From assembly GCF_000611645.1 (NCBI RefSeq), contig NW_014013465.1, positions 1-25,863 on the forward strand: DNA of 25,863 nt, given 5' to 3'. Position numbers and translations under genes: made by a program. Positions 9,814-20,588 of the stretch are shown here, piece by piece; position 1 is the first letter of the stretch, and each line of letters starts with the position of its first letter. The notes beneath the pieces were generated by a model, which did no database searches, had not been told where the DNA came from, and worked only from the letters and a program-made list of their open reading frames with translations. Source of the DNA: Monoraphidium neglectum (lineage: Eukaryota; Chlorophyta; Chlorophyceae; Sphaeropleales; Selenastraceae).

Positions 9814-11134
9814 GGTGGTGGGCAGGGCCGCAGAGCTCGCGGAACGTAGCGTGATTACACCATGCAGTCCTAGGGGGGAAGGGCGCGTGTGAGGTCAGAG
9901 AGTTGGCTGGGGAGGGGCAGCCAGAAGAGGGTGCCCTTGACTGCCTTTGTGAACGCAACCTTTGTGAGCGTTGCTTCTCGTTGAAACCATCAGCTTTTAA
10001 GCCCAAATCTGGCTCAATTGTCAAGTAGGTGTTTGCAGTGTGCGTGCAGCGTGACGTTTTCAGGGGTTTGGTACTGCAACTCAAGCACGGGGAACGAGCC
10101 GCTTGCGTCATCCCATCCATCACCCCTCATACCGTGCCAACAAGTGACAACAGTGCCCTACATACACCACATTGTCACGAGCTGTGCAGCGCAAGCTCTT
10201 TCACCTCACACTTGTGGACTTATGGGAGATGATGCCAAAACCCATGTGCTATACGCTCGCAGGCATACTGCACAGAGCACACACCGCTCGCCTGCAACCG
10301 CTTGGGGACCAACGCAGCGTATGCGCATGCGCGAACACATGCTGAACTGCATGCGACTGAAAATGCGGGTAAAGTGATGGTGAATGACAACACATCTGTG
10401 AGAACGGACTTATCATACCCCGTTGGAAAGCAGGGAGTGTTTCATCAGTCCCTGGTCACAGTTGGCAGCCCTAGGTAGCCGGTCCGTGCAGGGTGACATG
10501 CAAGAGTTTGCGGCCGCTATGCACTCGGAGGATGAAAATATAACAACCACCATACAATTTACGAATCCCCTCGCTTGATCTCTGCGCCAAGTCAGCCGAT
10601 GCACCCATCAGACCGCGGCACCAGGGCTTGTAATTGATGTGCAAACGAGCGGCCTAATATTGTGACATTTTGCCCAGCACTGGGGGCTGCAGCGGCAGCG
10701 GGCGTGTTGCTTGCAGGACGCAGCAGCAAGCACGACTGCGCGCTCCCGCTGCTGCGCTGGTGGGCACGCTCGAGGCTGCAGCAGCATGTGCTCATTCCCT
10801 GCATGGCGGGGTCAGTTGTCCTTTTTCATTTCGCGAAATTGTGCGCCAGGTCCTCAGTCGCTTCAGCACCCCTGCATTACGCAGGCACACGGAGCGGGGG
10901 GCGGCCTGCACCCTCAGGCCGCCGCCGGCCCAGACCCCGTGGCGGTGCTCACCTCGTGCGGCGCGGCAACATCGGCCGCCTCATCACGGATAAAACAGTG
11001 CCGCCACCGACGCACAACACGAACCCCGCACCCTTGACGTGCGCTGTTGCTGGCAGTTGGCGCTCCGGCGGGCGGCGCAGGGGCCACACGTAAGGACAGC
11101 AGCGACAGCAGCGGCAGCGGCAGCGGCAGCAGCC
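9814..11134. other. 1.3 kb intergenic, nothing recognised
   Basis: Holds the oxidase 3' UTR and the upstream region of the next gene. No TGTAA is seen soon after the oxidase stop; one occurs at about 10629. Between 10660 and 11100 both strands are open in several frames, with GCN-rich composition, but no domain or consistent exon chain was found. An untranslated first exon of the downstream gene may lie here. Confidence 0.45.
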
Positions 11135-12211
11135 ATGGCGCCACCCGTCGGCAAGAACAAGGTCAAGGCGATCACCCAGCACAAGGGGGTGTTGCCCCAC
11201 CACCGCTCGCACCCGCGCGGCAAGGCGGCCGACACAAGCGCCGGGCTCACGTTTAGGTTTGAGGACCCCCTGCAGCTGCCCAAGCAGAACTTCAACGTCC
11301 TGTACGTCCAGACGCCCCGCATCGGCCTGCTGCAGGCGCCCTTTTTCCGCGCGTTTGCGGAGACCTGCCAGGAGACCGCCGATATGGTGAAGCCCATGCT
11401 CAGGCTGGGCATACGTGAGACTTCGCTCTTCGACAAGTGCCCCTACTACGAGTGAGGGGCGCACCGCCGCGGGGCGCTCTGCCTCTGGGCAGTTTGCTGC
11501 GGGACGCTCTGCCCGGGGTCGCCTTGCTGGGATGTGTTGCCGCACAGTGGCAAGCCGACGCGTTGATTCCATCAGGAGCTGAACGGGCCCGAACCCTCTT
11601 TTGCGAGCCTCCACCACGCTCAGCCAACAGTCCGACAGCAAGGCAGCGCAAGCTTTTGCACTAGGCCAGTTTCGTCCGCCCACATGCCTCTGAATGTGCT
11701 GCCCACCATCCTCCTACTGGTCCCTGCCCGCAGTCCCAACTTTTCGCGGGGTCCCAGCGGCAGCCTGATCATGCTGCGCCACACGCGCGAGCTGGTGAAC
11801 TCCATCCGAGACGGCTGCATACACCAGAAGTGAGGGGGCACGCGAGTTGAGGTGCTGCCCTGCGCCCGTTTCCAGCATGGCTGGTGCCAGCCACGAGCTG
11901 CATAGTGGCACCAGCAGCTGTCAAGATTGCCACACGCCCACGTACCGTCTTTCACCTGTCCTTGCGCGCATTTGCACTCACGAGCATGGCCATGTGCGCA
12001 CACGCACGCATTTGCTCACCACACACACTCACACACGCACACACACAAACACACACACATACAACACACACGCAAAATCAGGTGCGAGAAGCCCATTCCC
12101 AAGGCGCGTGTCTATATCAAGGACTTTCCCAACGCGACCACGGTGCTGCTGCTCAACCTCGGGGCCTACTACCTCATCACCCGCCAGGCCAACCGCCTGC
12201 GTGGCGTGTGA
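11135..12211 (+). CDS. Conserved-looking 180-residue protein of unknown function, three exons
   Basis: Exons 11135-11451, 11734-11829, 12082-12211 join with GT-AG boundaries and matching phases (2, 2) to a 180-residue basic protein ending in TGA. The start codon has an ideal context (GCCATGG) and is the first ATG in frame. I do not recognise the family. The sequence does not look random: it has no low-complexity runs, is rich in aromatic and charged residues, and includes blocks such as FNVLYVQTPRIGLLQAPFF, FDKCPYYDPNFSRGPSGS, LRHTRELVNSIRDGC and CEKPIPKARVYIKDFP. Near the C-terminus a 15-residue hydrophobic stretch (TTVLLLNLGAYYLIT) followed by RQANRLRG could be a membrane anchor or a buried strand. 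There is no obvious transit peptide; the N-terminus is basic (KNKVKAITQHKG). An organellar or membrane-complex subunit is possible but unproven. A donor-like GTGTGA overlaps the stop, so a further exon cannot be excluded. Confidence 0.75.
12013..12070. repeat. CA-rich dinucleotide repeat in an intron
   Basis: An imperfect run of CACA, interrupted by TC, GC and AA, lies in the intron 11830-12081, shortly before the last exon of the 180-residue protein gene. Confidence 0.8.
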
Positions 12212-14858
12212 GCGCCCTGTCGCATGTGTGTGCAGACAGGTAGCGCAGGCACGGCGGGCGATGGCAGCTCACGCGATGGCTGTCATGCGCCACTGGCCGA
12301 CCGCCTGGCAGTGCGCTGCCCTGATCCTCTAGACATAGCATGAGCAGGGGCAGCGGAAAATGATGTCATTGAGCCATACGTGACTGTTGGCATTAGGCCT
12401 TCATCCGCTTATACGCATGTCCACGTGATCGCCTGCTCAGGGCTCATCGAGCGGCTGAGTTTTCAGCATGCTCAGCTGCCAGAGCTCAATGACCATGTAT
12501 TGTTCCCTCTAACGTTTCAGCACAGCTTCTGTTTTCACTGGTTCTTTTATTTCGTTGATGCTAGTTGTGGTCATGAGTTTTCGACCAACCCACCACAGTA
12601 ACTGTCTTGACAGTTTGAGTTTCTCAACAGCAAGGGGATGTCCAGAATTTATGCCTGCAGCGTGATGCGTGGGGCCCAACCGGAGGCACAAACAGGTTGC
12701 GTGGAGCGTTCAATTGGGTCGGGCAGGGTCCAAGATGCTTTGGCAGCCCGCGCCGTCGTGCACGTGGGGGAGAAGGGGACGTCGCGGTGATTCTCGCCAG
12801 GTGACCAGGTCCGGCGATATGAGGAGGAGTTGTGGGCATCACCGTATCACCTGATGGCTGATTAGGCCAATTCCTGGCGCTTCTCCTGAGCTTCAGCTGG
12901 TGAGGGAGTGACATCAGTGACAACGTCGATGACTCGGTCTGCCGGTACGTGAGGCCATGTGTACCTCACGAACTCCTTATGCGTGTTCATTGATTTTCTG
13001 ACATACGCCTCGACTGGATCGTCGTATCGTGGCGGGCATGACTGATGTCACCCGTCACCTGAGCGCGGCGCCGTTTGAACTTAAGCCCCCCCGCCCAAGG
13101 GCAGAGGGCGGTCAGTTCATTCCGGACGGCCGCAGTGCGGTTTCCGGCATGCTTCCGCAACTGTCGTAACACTATCACATGCCTTTACCCTAGAATACAC
13201 ATTTAGAGCGCGTCCGCCCCTGCCAGGCCAGCCCCAGCACTTGACACCGGTAAAGTAACCCAAAAGCCACCCTCGTCGCCGTGCCAGGCAGCTACAGACC
13301 CCTAAAGGCCTCAGGGAACGGGCTCGGCACAATCACACTTTGGGTGCCACGGGCCAGCAGGCGCGGTACCCAGAAACTTGGTGGAGTCGGAGAGAACGGA
13401 CTTAAATGCATCTTGAGCCCGTCCCCCGGCCCAATCAGCGCACAAACGCTGCGAGCGCCTCTAGAACATCATAGCCCGCGCCCTGCAAGAGCGCAGCAAG
13501 CCCTTATCGGACACTTGGTCCTCTCAGTCCTCTCAGTCCTCTCAGTGTGTCCACTCGGAGAGACTCCGGGCCAGGCCCCAGCGGAATCTTTTCGGGCGCC
13601 CTCGCTCGTGCTCGCGGCCTTTTTTACCCGCATAGTAAGCTTTATAATAATTACATCAGCTGCTTGTTTTTGCGGCGCTGCAGGCATGACAATTAGGTCC
13701 TTGTTTTGAGGCACACGCACGCACCTGTGGTCCTATGCCGCCGACGCACAAGACACGCGAGTGCCGCTGCAGGTGCAGGCGTAGGAAGACGGGCCTAAGC
13801 AAACACTGAGAGCCCCCCGTCACAGACGCCGTTTTACTGCGTTATAGGATGATCGGAAAAGGCGGTCCCTGACCACACGGGAGGCTGGCAGCCAGGCTTC
13901 AGGACAACTTGTGACATTACAGCTCTCCGTGGTCTTGCAGTTGTGTACTCTGTTGACGTGGGGACATTTATGCATGGACCCATGTGGGCGCCCAGCTTCG
14001 CATGGTCAGCCTGCGCTGAGCCCCACACAGCTGTTGGCACGGCCTTCATTCACTTCATCAAAATAATGTATTTAGGACAGTATACTTCATCAAACTTGTT
14101 CACCATCAGTGGCAAAACACCTCGACTCAAGCAGGCATTTTGCTGAACGCAGCCACTTCCCCCGCTTTGGGGCATGCAGGTCCAAGCGAGAGCAGGTCAC
14201 CGCGCCGGCTGAACCCTGTTAGGTAGGCCTCGCGACAATTTGGCCGGCCTTTGAGCAGCTGGCTCCGAGGGCCGTCTCGGCCAACTCTTTCCGTTTGCTA
14301 CTGTCCCTGAAGTAAGCTGAGAGGCCCCTGGCTTGCTGTTTGGCAACAGCAGACTGGGTGCCAGGCGGTGGCGCGTCGCTGCTGATGCCGCCCTTCGACG
14401 TGAGGCAGGCCTCACTTGTGCTTCACTGGTGGGATTCCACTCTTGCTAGGTTCGCACATCCGTACTGTACCATATGTCGCAAGCACCCAAATTCAAGGAG
14501 GTGTCCCCTGCTCATATCTTTGTACGCATGGCACCCTGCTGCCAGCCTTTGCCCAAGCACTCAGCCGGACGCTCCGCTGCTCCATGTCAAACGTACGTGT
14601 ATCTGGCCCACTCCTGCTCACCACTGTCCTCTGCAGGCACCAAACACACCCCAGGAGTAGCCAATCGCAGTAAGTAGGGGGTTGGCTGCTGCCGCATGGA
14701 TTCGTTTGTTGTAAACCATCATCGTGGACGCGAATCTGGCCGTTGTATCGTAAATCAAAAGGAGCATGTGCAGCTCGTTCAGCATCGATACTACAGTCGA
14801 TAGACTGGGATTAATGCTGCCTGCCCAAGTTCCACATGCACACTCTGCGTGGTTGCAG
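12212..14858. other. 2.6 kb intergenic with short repeats
   Basis: No recognised protein domain. It holds a 44-codon open frame starting at 13038, three perfect tandem copies of a 9-base unit (13519-13545), and a segment at about 12901-13045 that partly resembles 20444-20585 upstream of the TSSC4-like gene. The upstream control region of the large kinase gene, and possibly a missed 5' exon of it, should lie near the right end. Confidence 0.5.
13519..13545. repeat. Tandem repeat, 3 x 9 bases
   Basis: TCCTCTCAG is repeated three times without mismatch in an intergenic stretch. Confidence 0.9.
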
Positions 14859-17800
14859 ATGACCACAGTGGTCGACGGCAGGCGGTTTGCGCCTGACGCA
14901 CCCGCTTCGTCATTGCTGGAGGCTCTGACGGGTAGTGGTGCTGGCTCCTTGCGGGACGCTGACGGTCTGGAATACGTGGGTCCTCAGCTTGTGCCTGCAG
15001 GCATATTCACACTTGTGTCCCCCCCGCAAGGTACGACTCAGCCTGGTGTCGGCATTTGCAAGGGGGTGTGGCAGTTGGCAGCTCTAGGCTCCCAACATGC
15101 ATGCTTAGCTGCCCAATGCATGGGTCGGCACGCGCATCGCGCACAGCGCACATCAGGCGCCTGGTGTGCAAATGTGCCAATAGCTGCTTTGGTTTATTTC
15201 TTACAGCTATGCTGAAGAATTGTTTGTCTAACCACCATATGCAGTTGCCCACATGCTGTCGTACGCTCGAGTGAAGCTTGCTTTACTCATGCTCCTTCAC
15301 CCCCCTGCCCCCCGGACATCCTGTTTTCTTGCCGTTCTCATGTGACGCCGCGGGTCGTACACCACCCTGTGCCTTGCTGCTGTCCAGGCCCGGGACCGGC
15401 AGCATCAGGTGGGTGTGCATCTTTCACTCGTGATTAAGCTGGTCGGGGCTTGGGCTTCATAGGGTTAGCCACAGCGGATGTGGTTGGGCAGGATGGATGG
15501 GGGCAGTGGTTAGTGGTCTAGACCTACTCCGTGCTTGCACCTTGCAAGCACGGAGTGGGAGTGGCAACGACGAGGTGTGCGCCGCAGTGATGCATGCCGA
15601 CACCGCATCACACGACAATCGCGGATATTGTTTGGTTTCAGCTCACAACAACACAGGAGTTCTTGCGGAAGCTGTCCAGAGGGCTCTTGAAAACCGAGCG
15701 TTTCATAATTATGCATTGCCCTTTTGCAGGTCAACTGCTTCCTGTGGGCCCGTTCCAATCTGAAGAAGACTGGTACATGCTGTTTTTCGTCTTGGAGCGC
15801 CCCATCGCTGACCTGGAGCACGTTCCCCGGCTGCTTGTCTCCAAGAACATCAGTTCGCCCAAGCAGCTGCTTGACATGGGCATATCTGGGGTGGCTGAGC
15901 TGCTCGGCTGCACAATTGAGACGGCAACAAGGGTGTACAAGCGATGCACCTTCTATTCCCGTGAGTTCTAATGTTGCATGCGGCTTCGGCTCTGTATACC
16001 TCCTGCTGTGTCCGACTGTGTCCTGCTGTGACAACTTGCTAAGAGACCAATGCATGGCTGCTGCTGCTGCTTGCGGTCCTGCTCCCCCTGTCGCAATTGT
16101 GGCTGCCATGCTTGATTTTAGGGCTGCCCTCCCTCAAGGTGACAATTTGGTACAGTTTTTGTTTCCCCTGCGTCTACCTGCAGTGGGAACCACCACGCGC
16201 AAGGGCGTCTTGGACACTGTTTTGGACGCCCTGCCAGTCAGCATAAATTCCGGCAGCAGCAGCCACCGGGACAAGAAGGGGTGGGCGCATCCTCGGACTG
16301 TGCAGCCATGGGATTCGTGCGAAGACGTGGGTAACATGGTGCAGATGGGATGTGCCGCACTGCGCATGGAATAACACGCACGCTTGGACGTATACGCTGG
16401 TGTGCTCATACAGCTGCACATGCACGCTTGCATTAAAACAGCAGATGGGGCCCCTTGAGGGTTGCGGCTTATGAGGCTGTGTTCAATGTGCCTGATATAA
16501 TCTACGCCAACAGGACATCCGTGGCTACATTGCTGGCCTGGAGGCCACCCCGGCAATTTTTCCTGCAGCGGTCCCCTTGTCTGACAAGGTGGGGCGGGCA
16601 AGGCGCTGCCACCCGAGGCATGCATGACGCGCGCAAGTTGCCTGCCACATGCCTGTTGTACACCACCTAGCGAGACTTGTGCGTCGTGTCTGCGAGCATG
16701 CTTAACTGGATTTGGTCGAGGCATTCGTTACCAACTTTCTTGCCACTGTGCTTGGGTCACAATTGGTTACTAATTGCGCCAGCACGGGTGTTTTGCTTTG
16801 CTTGCGCGCGTCCGCAGGGAGCTGCTGGCGAGGCGGCTGTGCAGCGGGCCATCTACATTGGTGTCGTTATCCCTGTGAACAGGCTGCTGCGATATGACGC
16901 CTTCAAGAAGGGCCTGCCAGTGGCGGAGTGCTTCCAGCTGCAGGAAAAACTACGCACTACCCTCACGGACAGCCAGGTGCGTGCTGGACTGAGCCACAAG
17001 GCCCAGAGACCTCAACCAATTGGCTTTGCACGCATCCAATGCCGTTCGACATGATGCGAGGTGCAAGCTCAGGCATGTCCTGCTCTGCTCTGATCATACC
17101 CTCGCAGCAAAAGGCAGCAGAGCAGCGCGCTGCGACCGACGAGCTGCATGCAGACAAGCTTGTGGACCGCGTAGCGCAGCTGGCTGTGGACAACAGCCTC
17201 GACGTGCTGGATGTGGCGCTGGCACCTACGGGCGGACATGAGCGCGGCGCAATCAGCGTGGGGGAGCTGAAGCGATTGTGAGTGGACAGGGGAGCCTTGA
17301 TGTTTGGGCTGGTCTGCATCTTCTAAGTGTTGTGCATGCTGGCGCTATGCTGTGACTCCGTGGCACGTCCAAAGAAGCCGGAAGCCCGTCAGTTGCCGCT
17401 CGTCCTCGTGTCGCAGCGTCGCCTGTTTGAATTTGTTCTGACCACAATCTTGCTGCCCTGCCTTGGCGCAGGGAGCGAATGGTCTGCTTCAGCGATGACT
17501 CCTTTGACCCCAGGTGTCTGCAGGGCGAGCGCCTCGAGCTGCGCGGTCAGGACGACGAGGTGCTGCGTGTTGTGGACGCCCCGGCCCTGCCCTTCATCTG
17601 GAACCACCCCGAGCTGCGCCAGGTGGATAGAGCCAACGCCGCCATCTCGGCCAACGTGACGGGCCTCATGGCTCAGGTGCGCCATTGTCCGCGTGCGTAG
17701 AGAGCTGTGCTGTTCCACTACACGCTGATTTGCAAACGTGGCGTTACGTGTCTACACTCCGTACTCGCCCGGCTTTGCACGTATCCCTCGTCGTCGTCAA

Positions 17801-19605
17801 ATCCAGTTCCACCTCCAGGTCCACCACAACGTATCCTTCACCTTAGCACGCACCAACATGCCTGCAAGCCGCAGCTTGCCCGGTACTGTGGCTGGCGGGG
17901 CATCAAGTTTGCATGGGCCAGCACCTACATGTACTCGTGGGCCGTCAAGATGGAGGGAGCCGATTTCTCTGTCTCACGCGCGTTTCGCTACAACTCCACC
18001 GACCCAGGGGTCTTGGCGGTGCGTTTATGAGCTCAACTGCCGTGAGGGTATGGGTATCATATGGCTCAAATGCACTCTCATACTGCGGCAGATTGCTGCC
18101 ATTTCAGGTTGTTGCTAAGTTCTTGTCTTGTGCAGCCATACCCTGATGTCGGGAGGTGCTGTCCCGTCTAACCATTTCTTGCCCGTTGCACCCCCTTATT
18201 ATTGCAACCCGCCTTGCTTACGGCATGCAGATGGTCTATGGCATATGCCGGATGGCTCTCGACGAGGTTGACACTATGTCGCCATGGACGCCTGCAGCAG
18301 CCTTGCCAAGCGCAGCTGCAGGGGATGGCGGCAGCAGCAGCGGTACCCGTGGGCAGGGGCGCAACAGCAGCGCAGGGGGGGCCAGGGGCGGCAGAGACAG
18401 CACCACCGAAGGAGGAAACAGCACCGGAGGCGGCAGGAGCGCGGGGAATGGCAGTGGTGCTGGCGGCAGCGGCAGCAGGGAAAGAGGGTACGGCAGCACT
18501 GGGGGAGGCAGCACCACCTGTGGAGGCGGCAGCACCTGGGGGGGCGGCAGCAGCGTAGGCGGCGGCAGCGGCGCAGTGGGTGGCGGCAGCGTGGCGGACT
18601 CAGGCACCGGCCCCCCACCTGGGCTGCGCGTGGACACCATTGGTGCTGGCATTACCACAAGCGCTGCCCAGCGCAGCAAGCATGCCTCCACAGCTGCACA
18701 CTTTGCTCTTGCTGCCGATGATGATTACCCAGCGGACCAGCAAGTCCAGCAGCTGCCGCTGGCGCCAATCACGGCGGCAGTCGACGAGCTCGAGGCGGCA
18801 GCTGCATTGGTGGACCTCGAGCAGGTGGTCGACGTGGTCGGCACGGGCATGTCGGGGCTGGTCTTCAGCTACAGGTAAGAGCTGCGACGTCGCGTCCCAC
18901 CATTACTGCACGCATAATGGTGGATGCAGTGGCATTTTGATTGGATTGCATTGGATTGCACTGCGTTTTGTATCTCTCACATCGCGACTGGTCATGTTCT
19001 ACTAAGTACAAATGCCTTCGAGGAAGAGGGTTCCCAGGGACCACTGCTGCATTTGTGTGGTCTGTGGGCATGCTCAAGCTGGTGCGACGCATCGGCCGTG
19101 CCTGATTTGTTCCCCCCTCCCCGCTGTGGCTGCTACCTTGTCGACCGTTCAATGCAGGCAGCCAAGCGGGAGGCTCCTGGCCCTGAAGGTGTCCCCGCTG
19201 GGCTCAGCCAAAGCGGCCGCGCTCTTGCACGAGGCCCGGGCCTTGGTAGCTCTGCGGGCGCACTGGGACACCTTTGTGCCACGCCTGGTTGCAGCAGGGG
19301 CGGAGAGCAGCGGCAACGGCTTTGTGACGGCCACCTGCTACATCCAGGGTCGCTATGTTGACCCGGCGCGAGATCAGCACCTTGTGCCGCAGCTCGAGCG
19401 CGCCCTGGCGGCCGCGCATGCCTGCGGGGTGGCCCATGGGGACCTGCGTCAGAGCAACGTGCTGGTGCAGCAGGAGCCCGGCGGCGGGCAGCGCGCATGG
19501 CTCATCGACTGGGGCAACGCGGTGCTGTCTGCTTCGCAGCAGGATATGGACGAGGATAGGATGATTTTGAGTGGCATGTTCAGGAGCACAGCTGCACATT
19601 CGTAG
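14859..19605 (+). CDS. Large multidomain protein with C-terminal kinase domain (Crinkler-like architecture), eleven exons
   Basis: Exons 14859-15030, 15388-15408, 15730-15960, 16184-16326, 16514-16588, 16818-16976, 17108-17277, 17472-17676, 17875-18018, 18231-18874, 19158-19605. All are GT-AG and in phase, giving 803 residues. Residues 1-57 (VDGRRFAPDAP...LRDADGLEYV...LVPAGIFTLV) could be a small ubiquitin-like fold, as at Crinkler N-termini. Residues 65-390 are not recognised. Residues about 380-450 (LMAQLARY, GIKFAWASTYMYSWAVKM, then SRAF and MVYGICRMALDE) resemble the nuclease-like segment preceding the kinase in Crinkler-type proteins, but no clear ExK motif is present. A Gly/Ser linker covers about 461-570. 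The kinase domain has GTGMSG (644-649), Lys665, Glu680, HGDLRQSN (748-755, Asp750 and Asn755) and IDWG (Asp772), so the catalytic residues are intact; the C-lobe after IDWG is only about 30 residues. The 21-base exon 2 and the start codon, which directly follows a CAG acceptor-like site, are the weakest points. Function is unknown; signalling or immunity-like roles are inference. Confidence 0.75.
15523..15559. repeat. Perfect short inverted repeat (hairpin) in an intron
   Basis: ACTCCGTGCTTGCA (15526-15539) and its exact reverse complement (15543-15556) are separated by three bases. A G-U pair and two G-C pairs extend the stem outward. It lies in the intron 15409-15729 of the kinase gene. Confidence 0.9.
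18897..18923. repeat. Inverted repeat in intron 10 of the kinase gene
   Basis: CCACCATTA and TAATGGTGG form a perfect 9-base stem around a 9-base loop, 22 bases after the GTAAGA donor. Confidence 0.8.
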
Positions 19606-19846
19606 TGGCTGGCGGCAGGCAACACATAGGTCAAAAGCCACCGTGTCTTGTGCGTCGCGTTGAGAAGGGGCCCGCAGCGGCGTCAGCAATCATGTTTTTT
19701 CATAATGGGGTAGGCTGTACTTATCTCCAATGCACCGGTTTCCGACCCTTCAAATACTTGCTAATTATCATTATCATTGTTAGCGTCTAAATCAGTGAGA
19801 CCAGCAATTGAACCAATTTTTACTCTTTGTTATATATGCTAGCCTG

Positions 19847-19851
19847 TGTAA
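19847..19851 (+). terminator. Possible TGTAA polyadenylation signal of the kinase gene
   Basis: TGTAA lies 242 bases after the kinase stop codon; the distance is long but usual for chlorophyte 3' UTRs. Confidence 0.45.
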
Positions 19852-20588
19852 AGATTGACCAACTCCAGGTATTGTTTTATGTGCAAAGGGTGATGAAATA
19901 GTCATGTCAGCCACAGACAGCTGCAGTGTTTGCGGAAACGCGTGCCTGCGTTTTGCTATACACAAAGCGGCGCTTGGCGGGCACCTTCTCGGCTTAGAAT
20001 GCGCACTCACGTTCTCAAGACCGCATGCCAGCCCTTGCCCCCCAATTGATTCCCCACACAAGCAGCCCGCAATGGTGGACAGCAAGCTGTGGCAAGGTGC
20101 ACATGCGGCATGCGCGGTCGTGGACGACACCTCACCTCCCTCTGCATGCAGCTGCACGCGCCGATGTGTGCTCCAATGGTTTCTCCCATCTCATGTATGG
20201 TTCAGGCAGCCGTGGCATCGATGCCCTTGGAAGCGGCAGCAGTTTGGAGCGAAAACGCTGGGGTATGAGTTGTTTCATTGTTGCTGCATGACAAATAGGT
20301 GTGGGCGCAGTATGAGCAGCGCTGCATACTGACCAGGTTGAAATAATGTGCTATAGCTATCAAGCACAATAAAAGAGCATCGCTCTTGATCCCTGCTGGG
20401 CGCGCCTGACTGAGCGGCAACTCGAACATGTGACAACTGATAGTGAGGGAGGGGGGGTGACGACATCAGTGACGATGACCTGGTGTGCCTGCATGCGAGG
20501 TCAGCCATATCCCACAACGATTGATGCATTTCTACATTCACTTCAACGCGCATCAACTAGATCGTATTGTGGCGGATCGTGATCCGCC
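19852..20588. other. Intergenic region upstream of the TSSC4-like gene
   Basis: About 740 bases. A 142-codon open frame from 19904 shows no domain and uneven composition, so I do not call it. The right end (20444-20585) directly precedes the next start codon and should contain its promoter and 5' UTR. Confidence 0.45.

Noticed and set aside
10662..11093. Open frames on both strands before the 180-residue protein gene, with a donor-like GTGAGC on the minus strand at about 10951
   Set aside because: No recognisable sequence in any frame and no acceptor giving a coherent exon chain; most likely GC-rich noncoding sequence.
12013..12070. CA-rich run considered as a CRISPR or tandem protein repeat
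   Set aside because: It is a simple dinucleotide repeat inside an intron, with no spacers and no coding frame.
13038..13169. 44-codon open frame beginning ATGACTGATGTC
   Set aside because: It reads like possible protein but is short, has no recognised homologue, and lies 1.7 kb before the kinase gene; too weak to call a gene or first exon.
19158..19605. Idea that the kinase domain is truncated by a premature stop
   Set aside because: All catalytic residues up to IDWG are present, and the short tail after it with Asp/Arg-rich pattern (QDMDEDRM) fits minimal kinase lobes of Crinkler-type proteins, so a broken gene is not needed.
19904..20332. 142-codon open frame after the kinase gene
   Set aside because: Cys/His-rich but without regular metal-ligand spacing, and no known domain; probably a chance frame in intergenic DNA.
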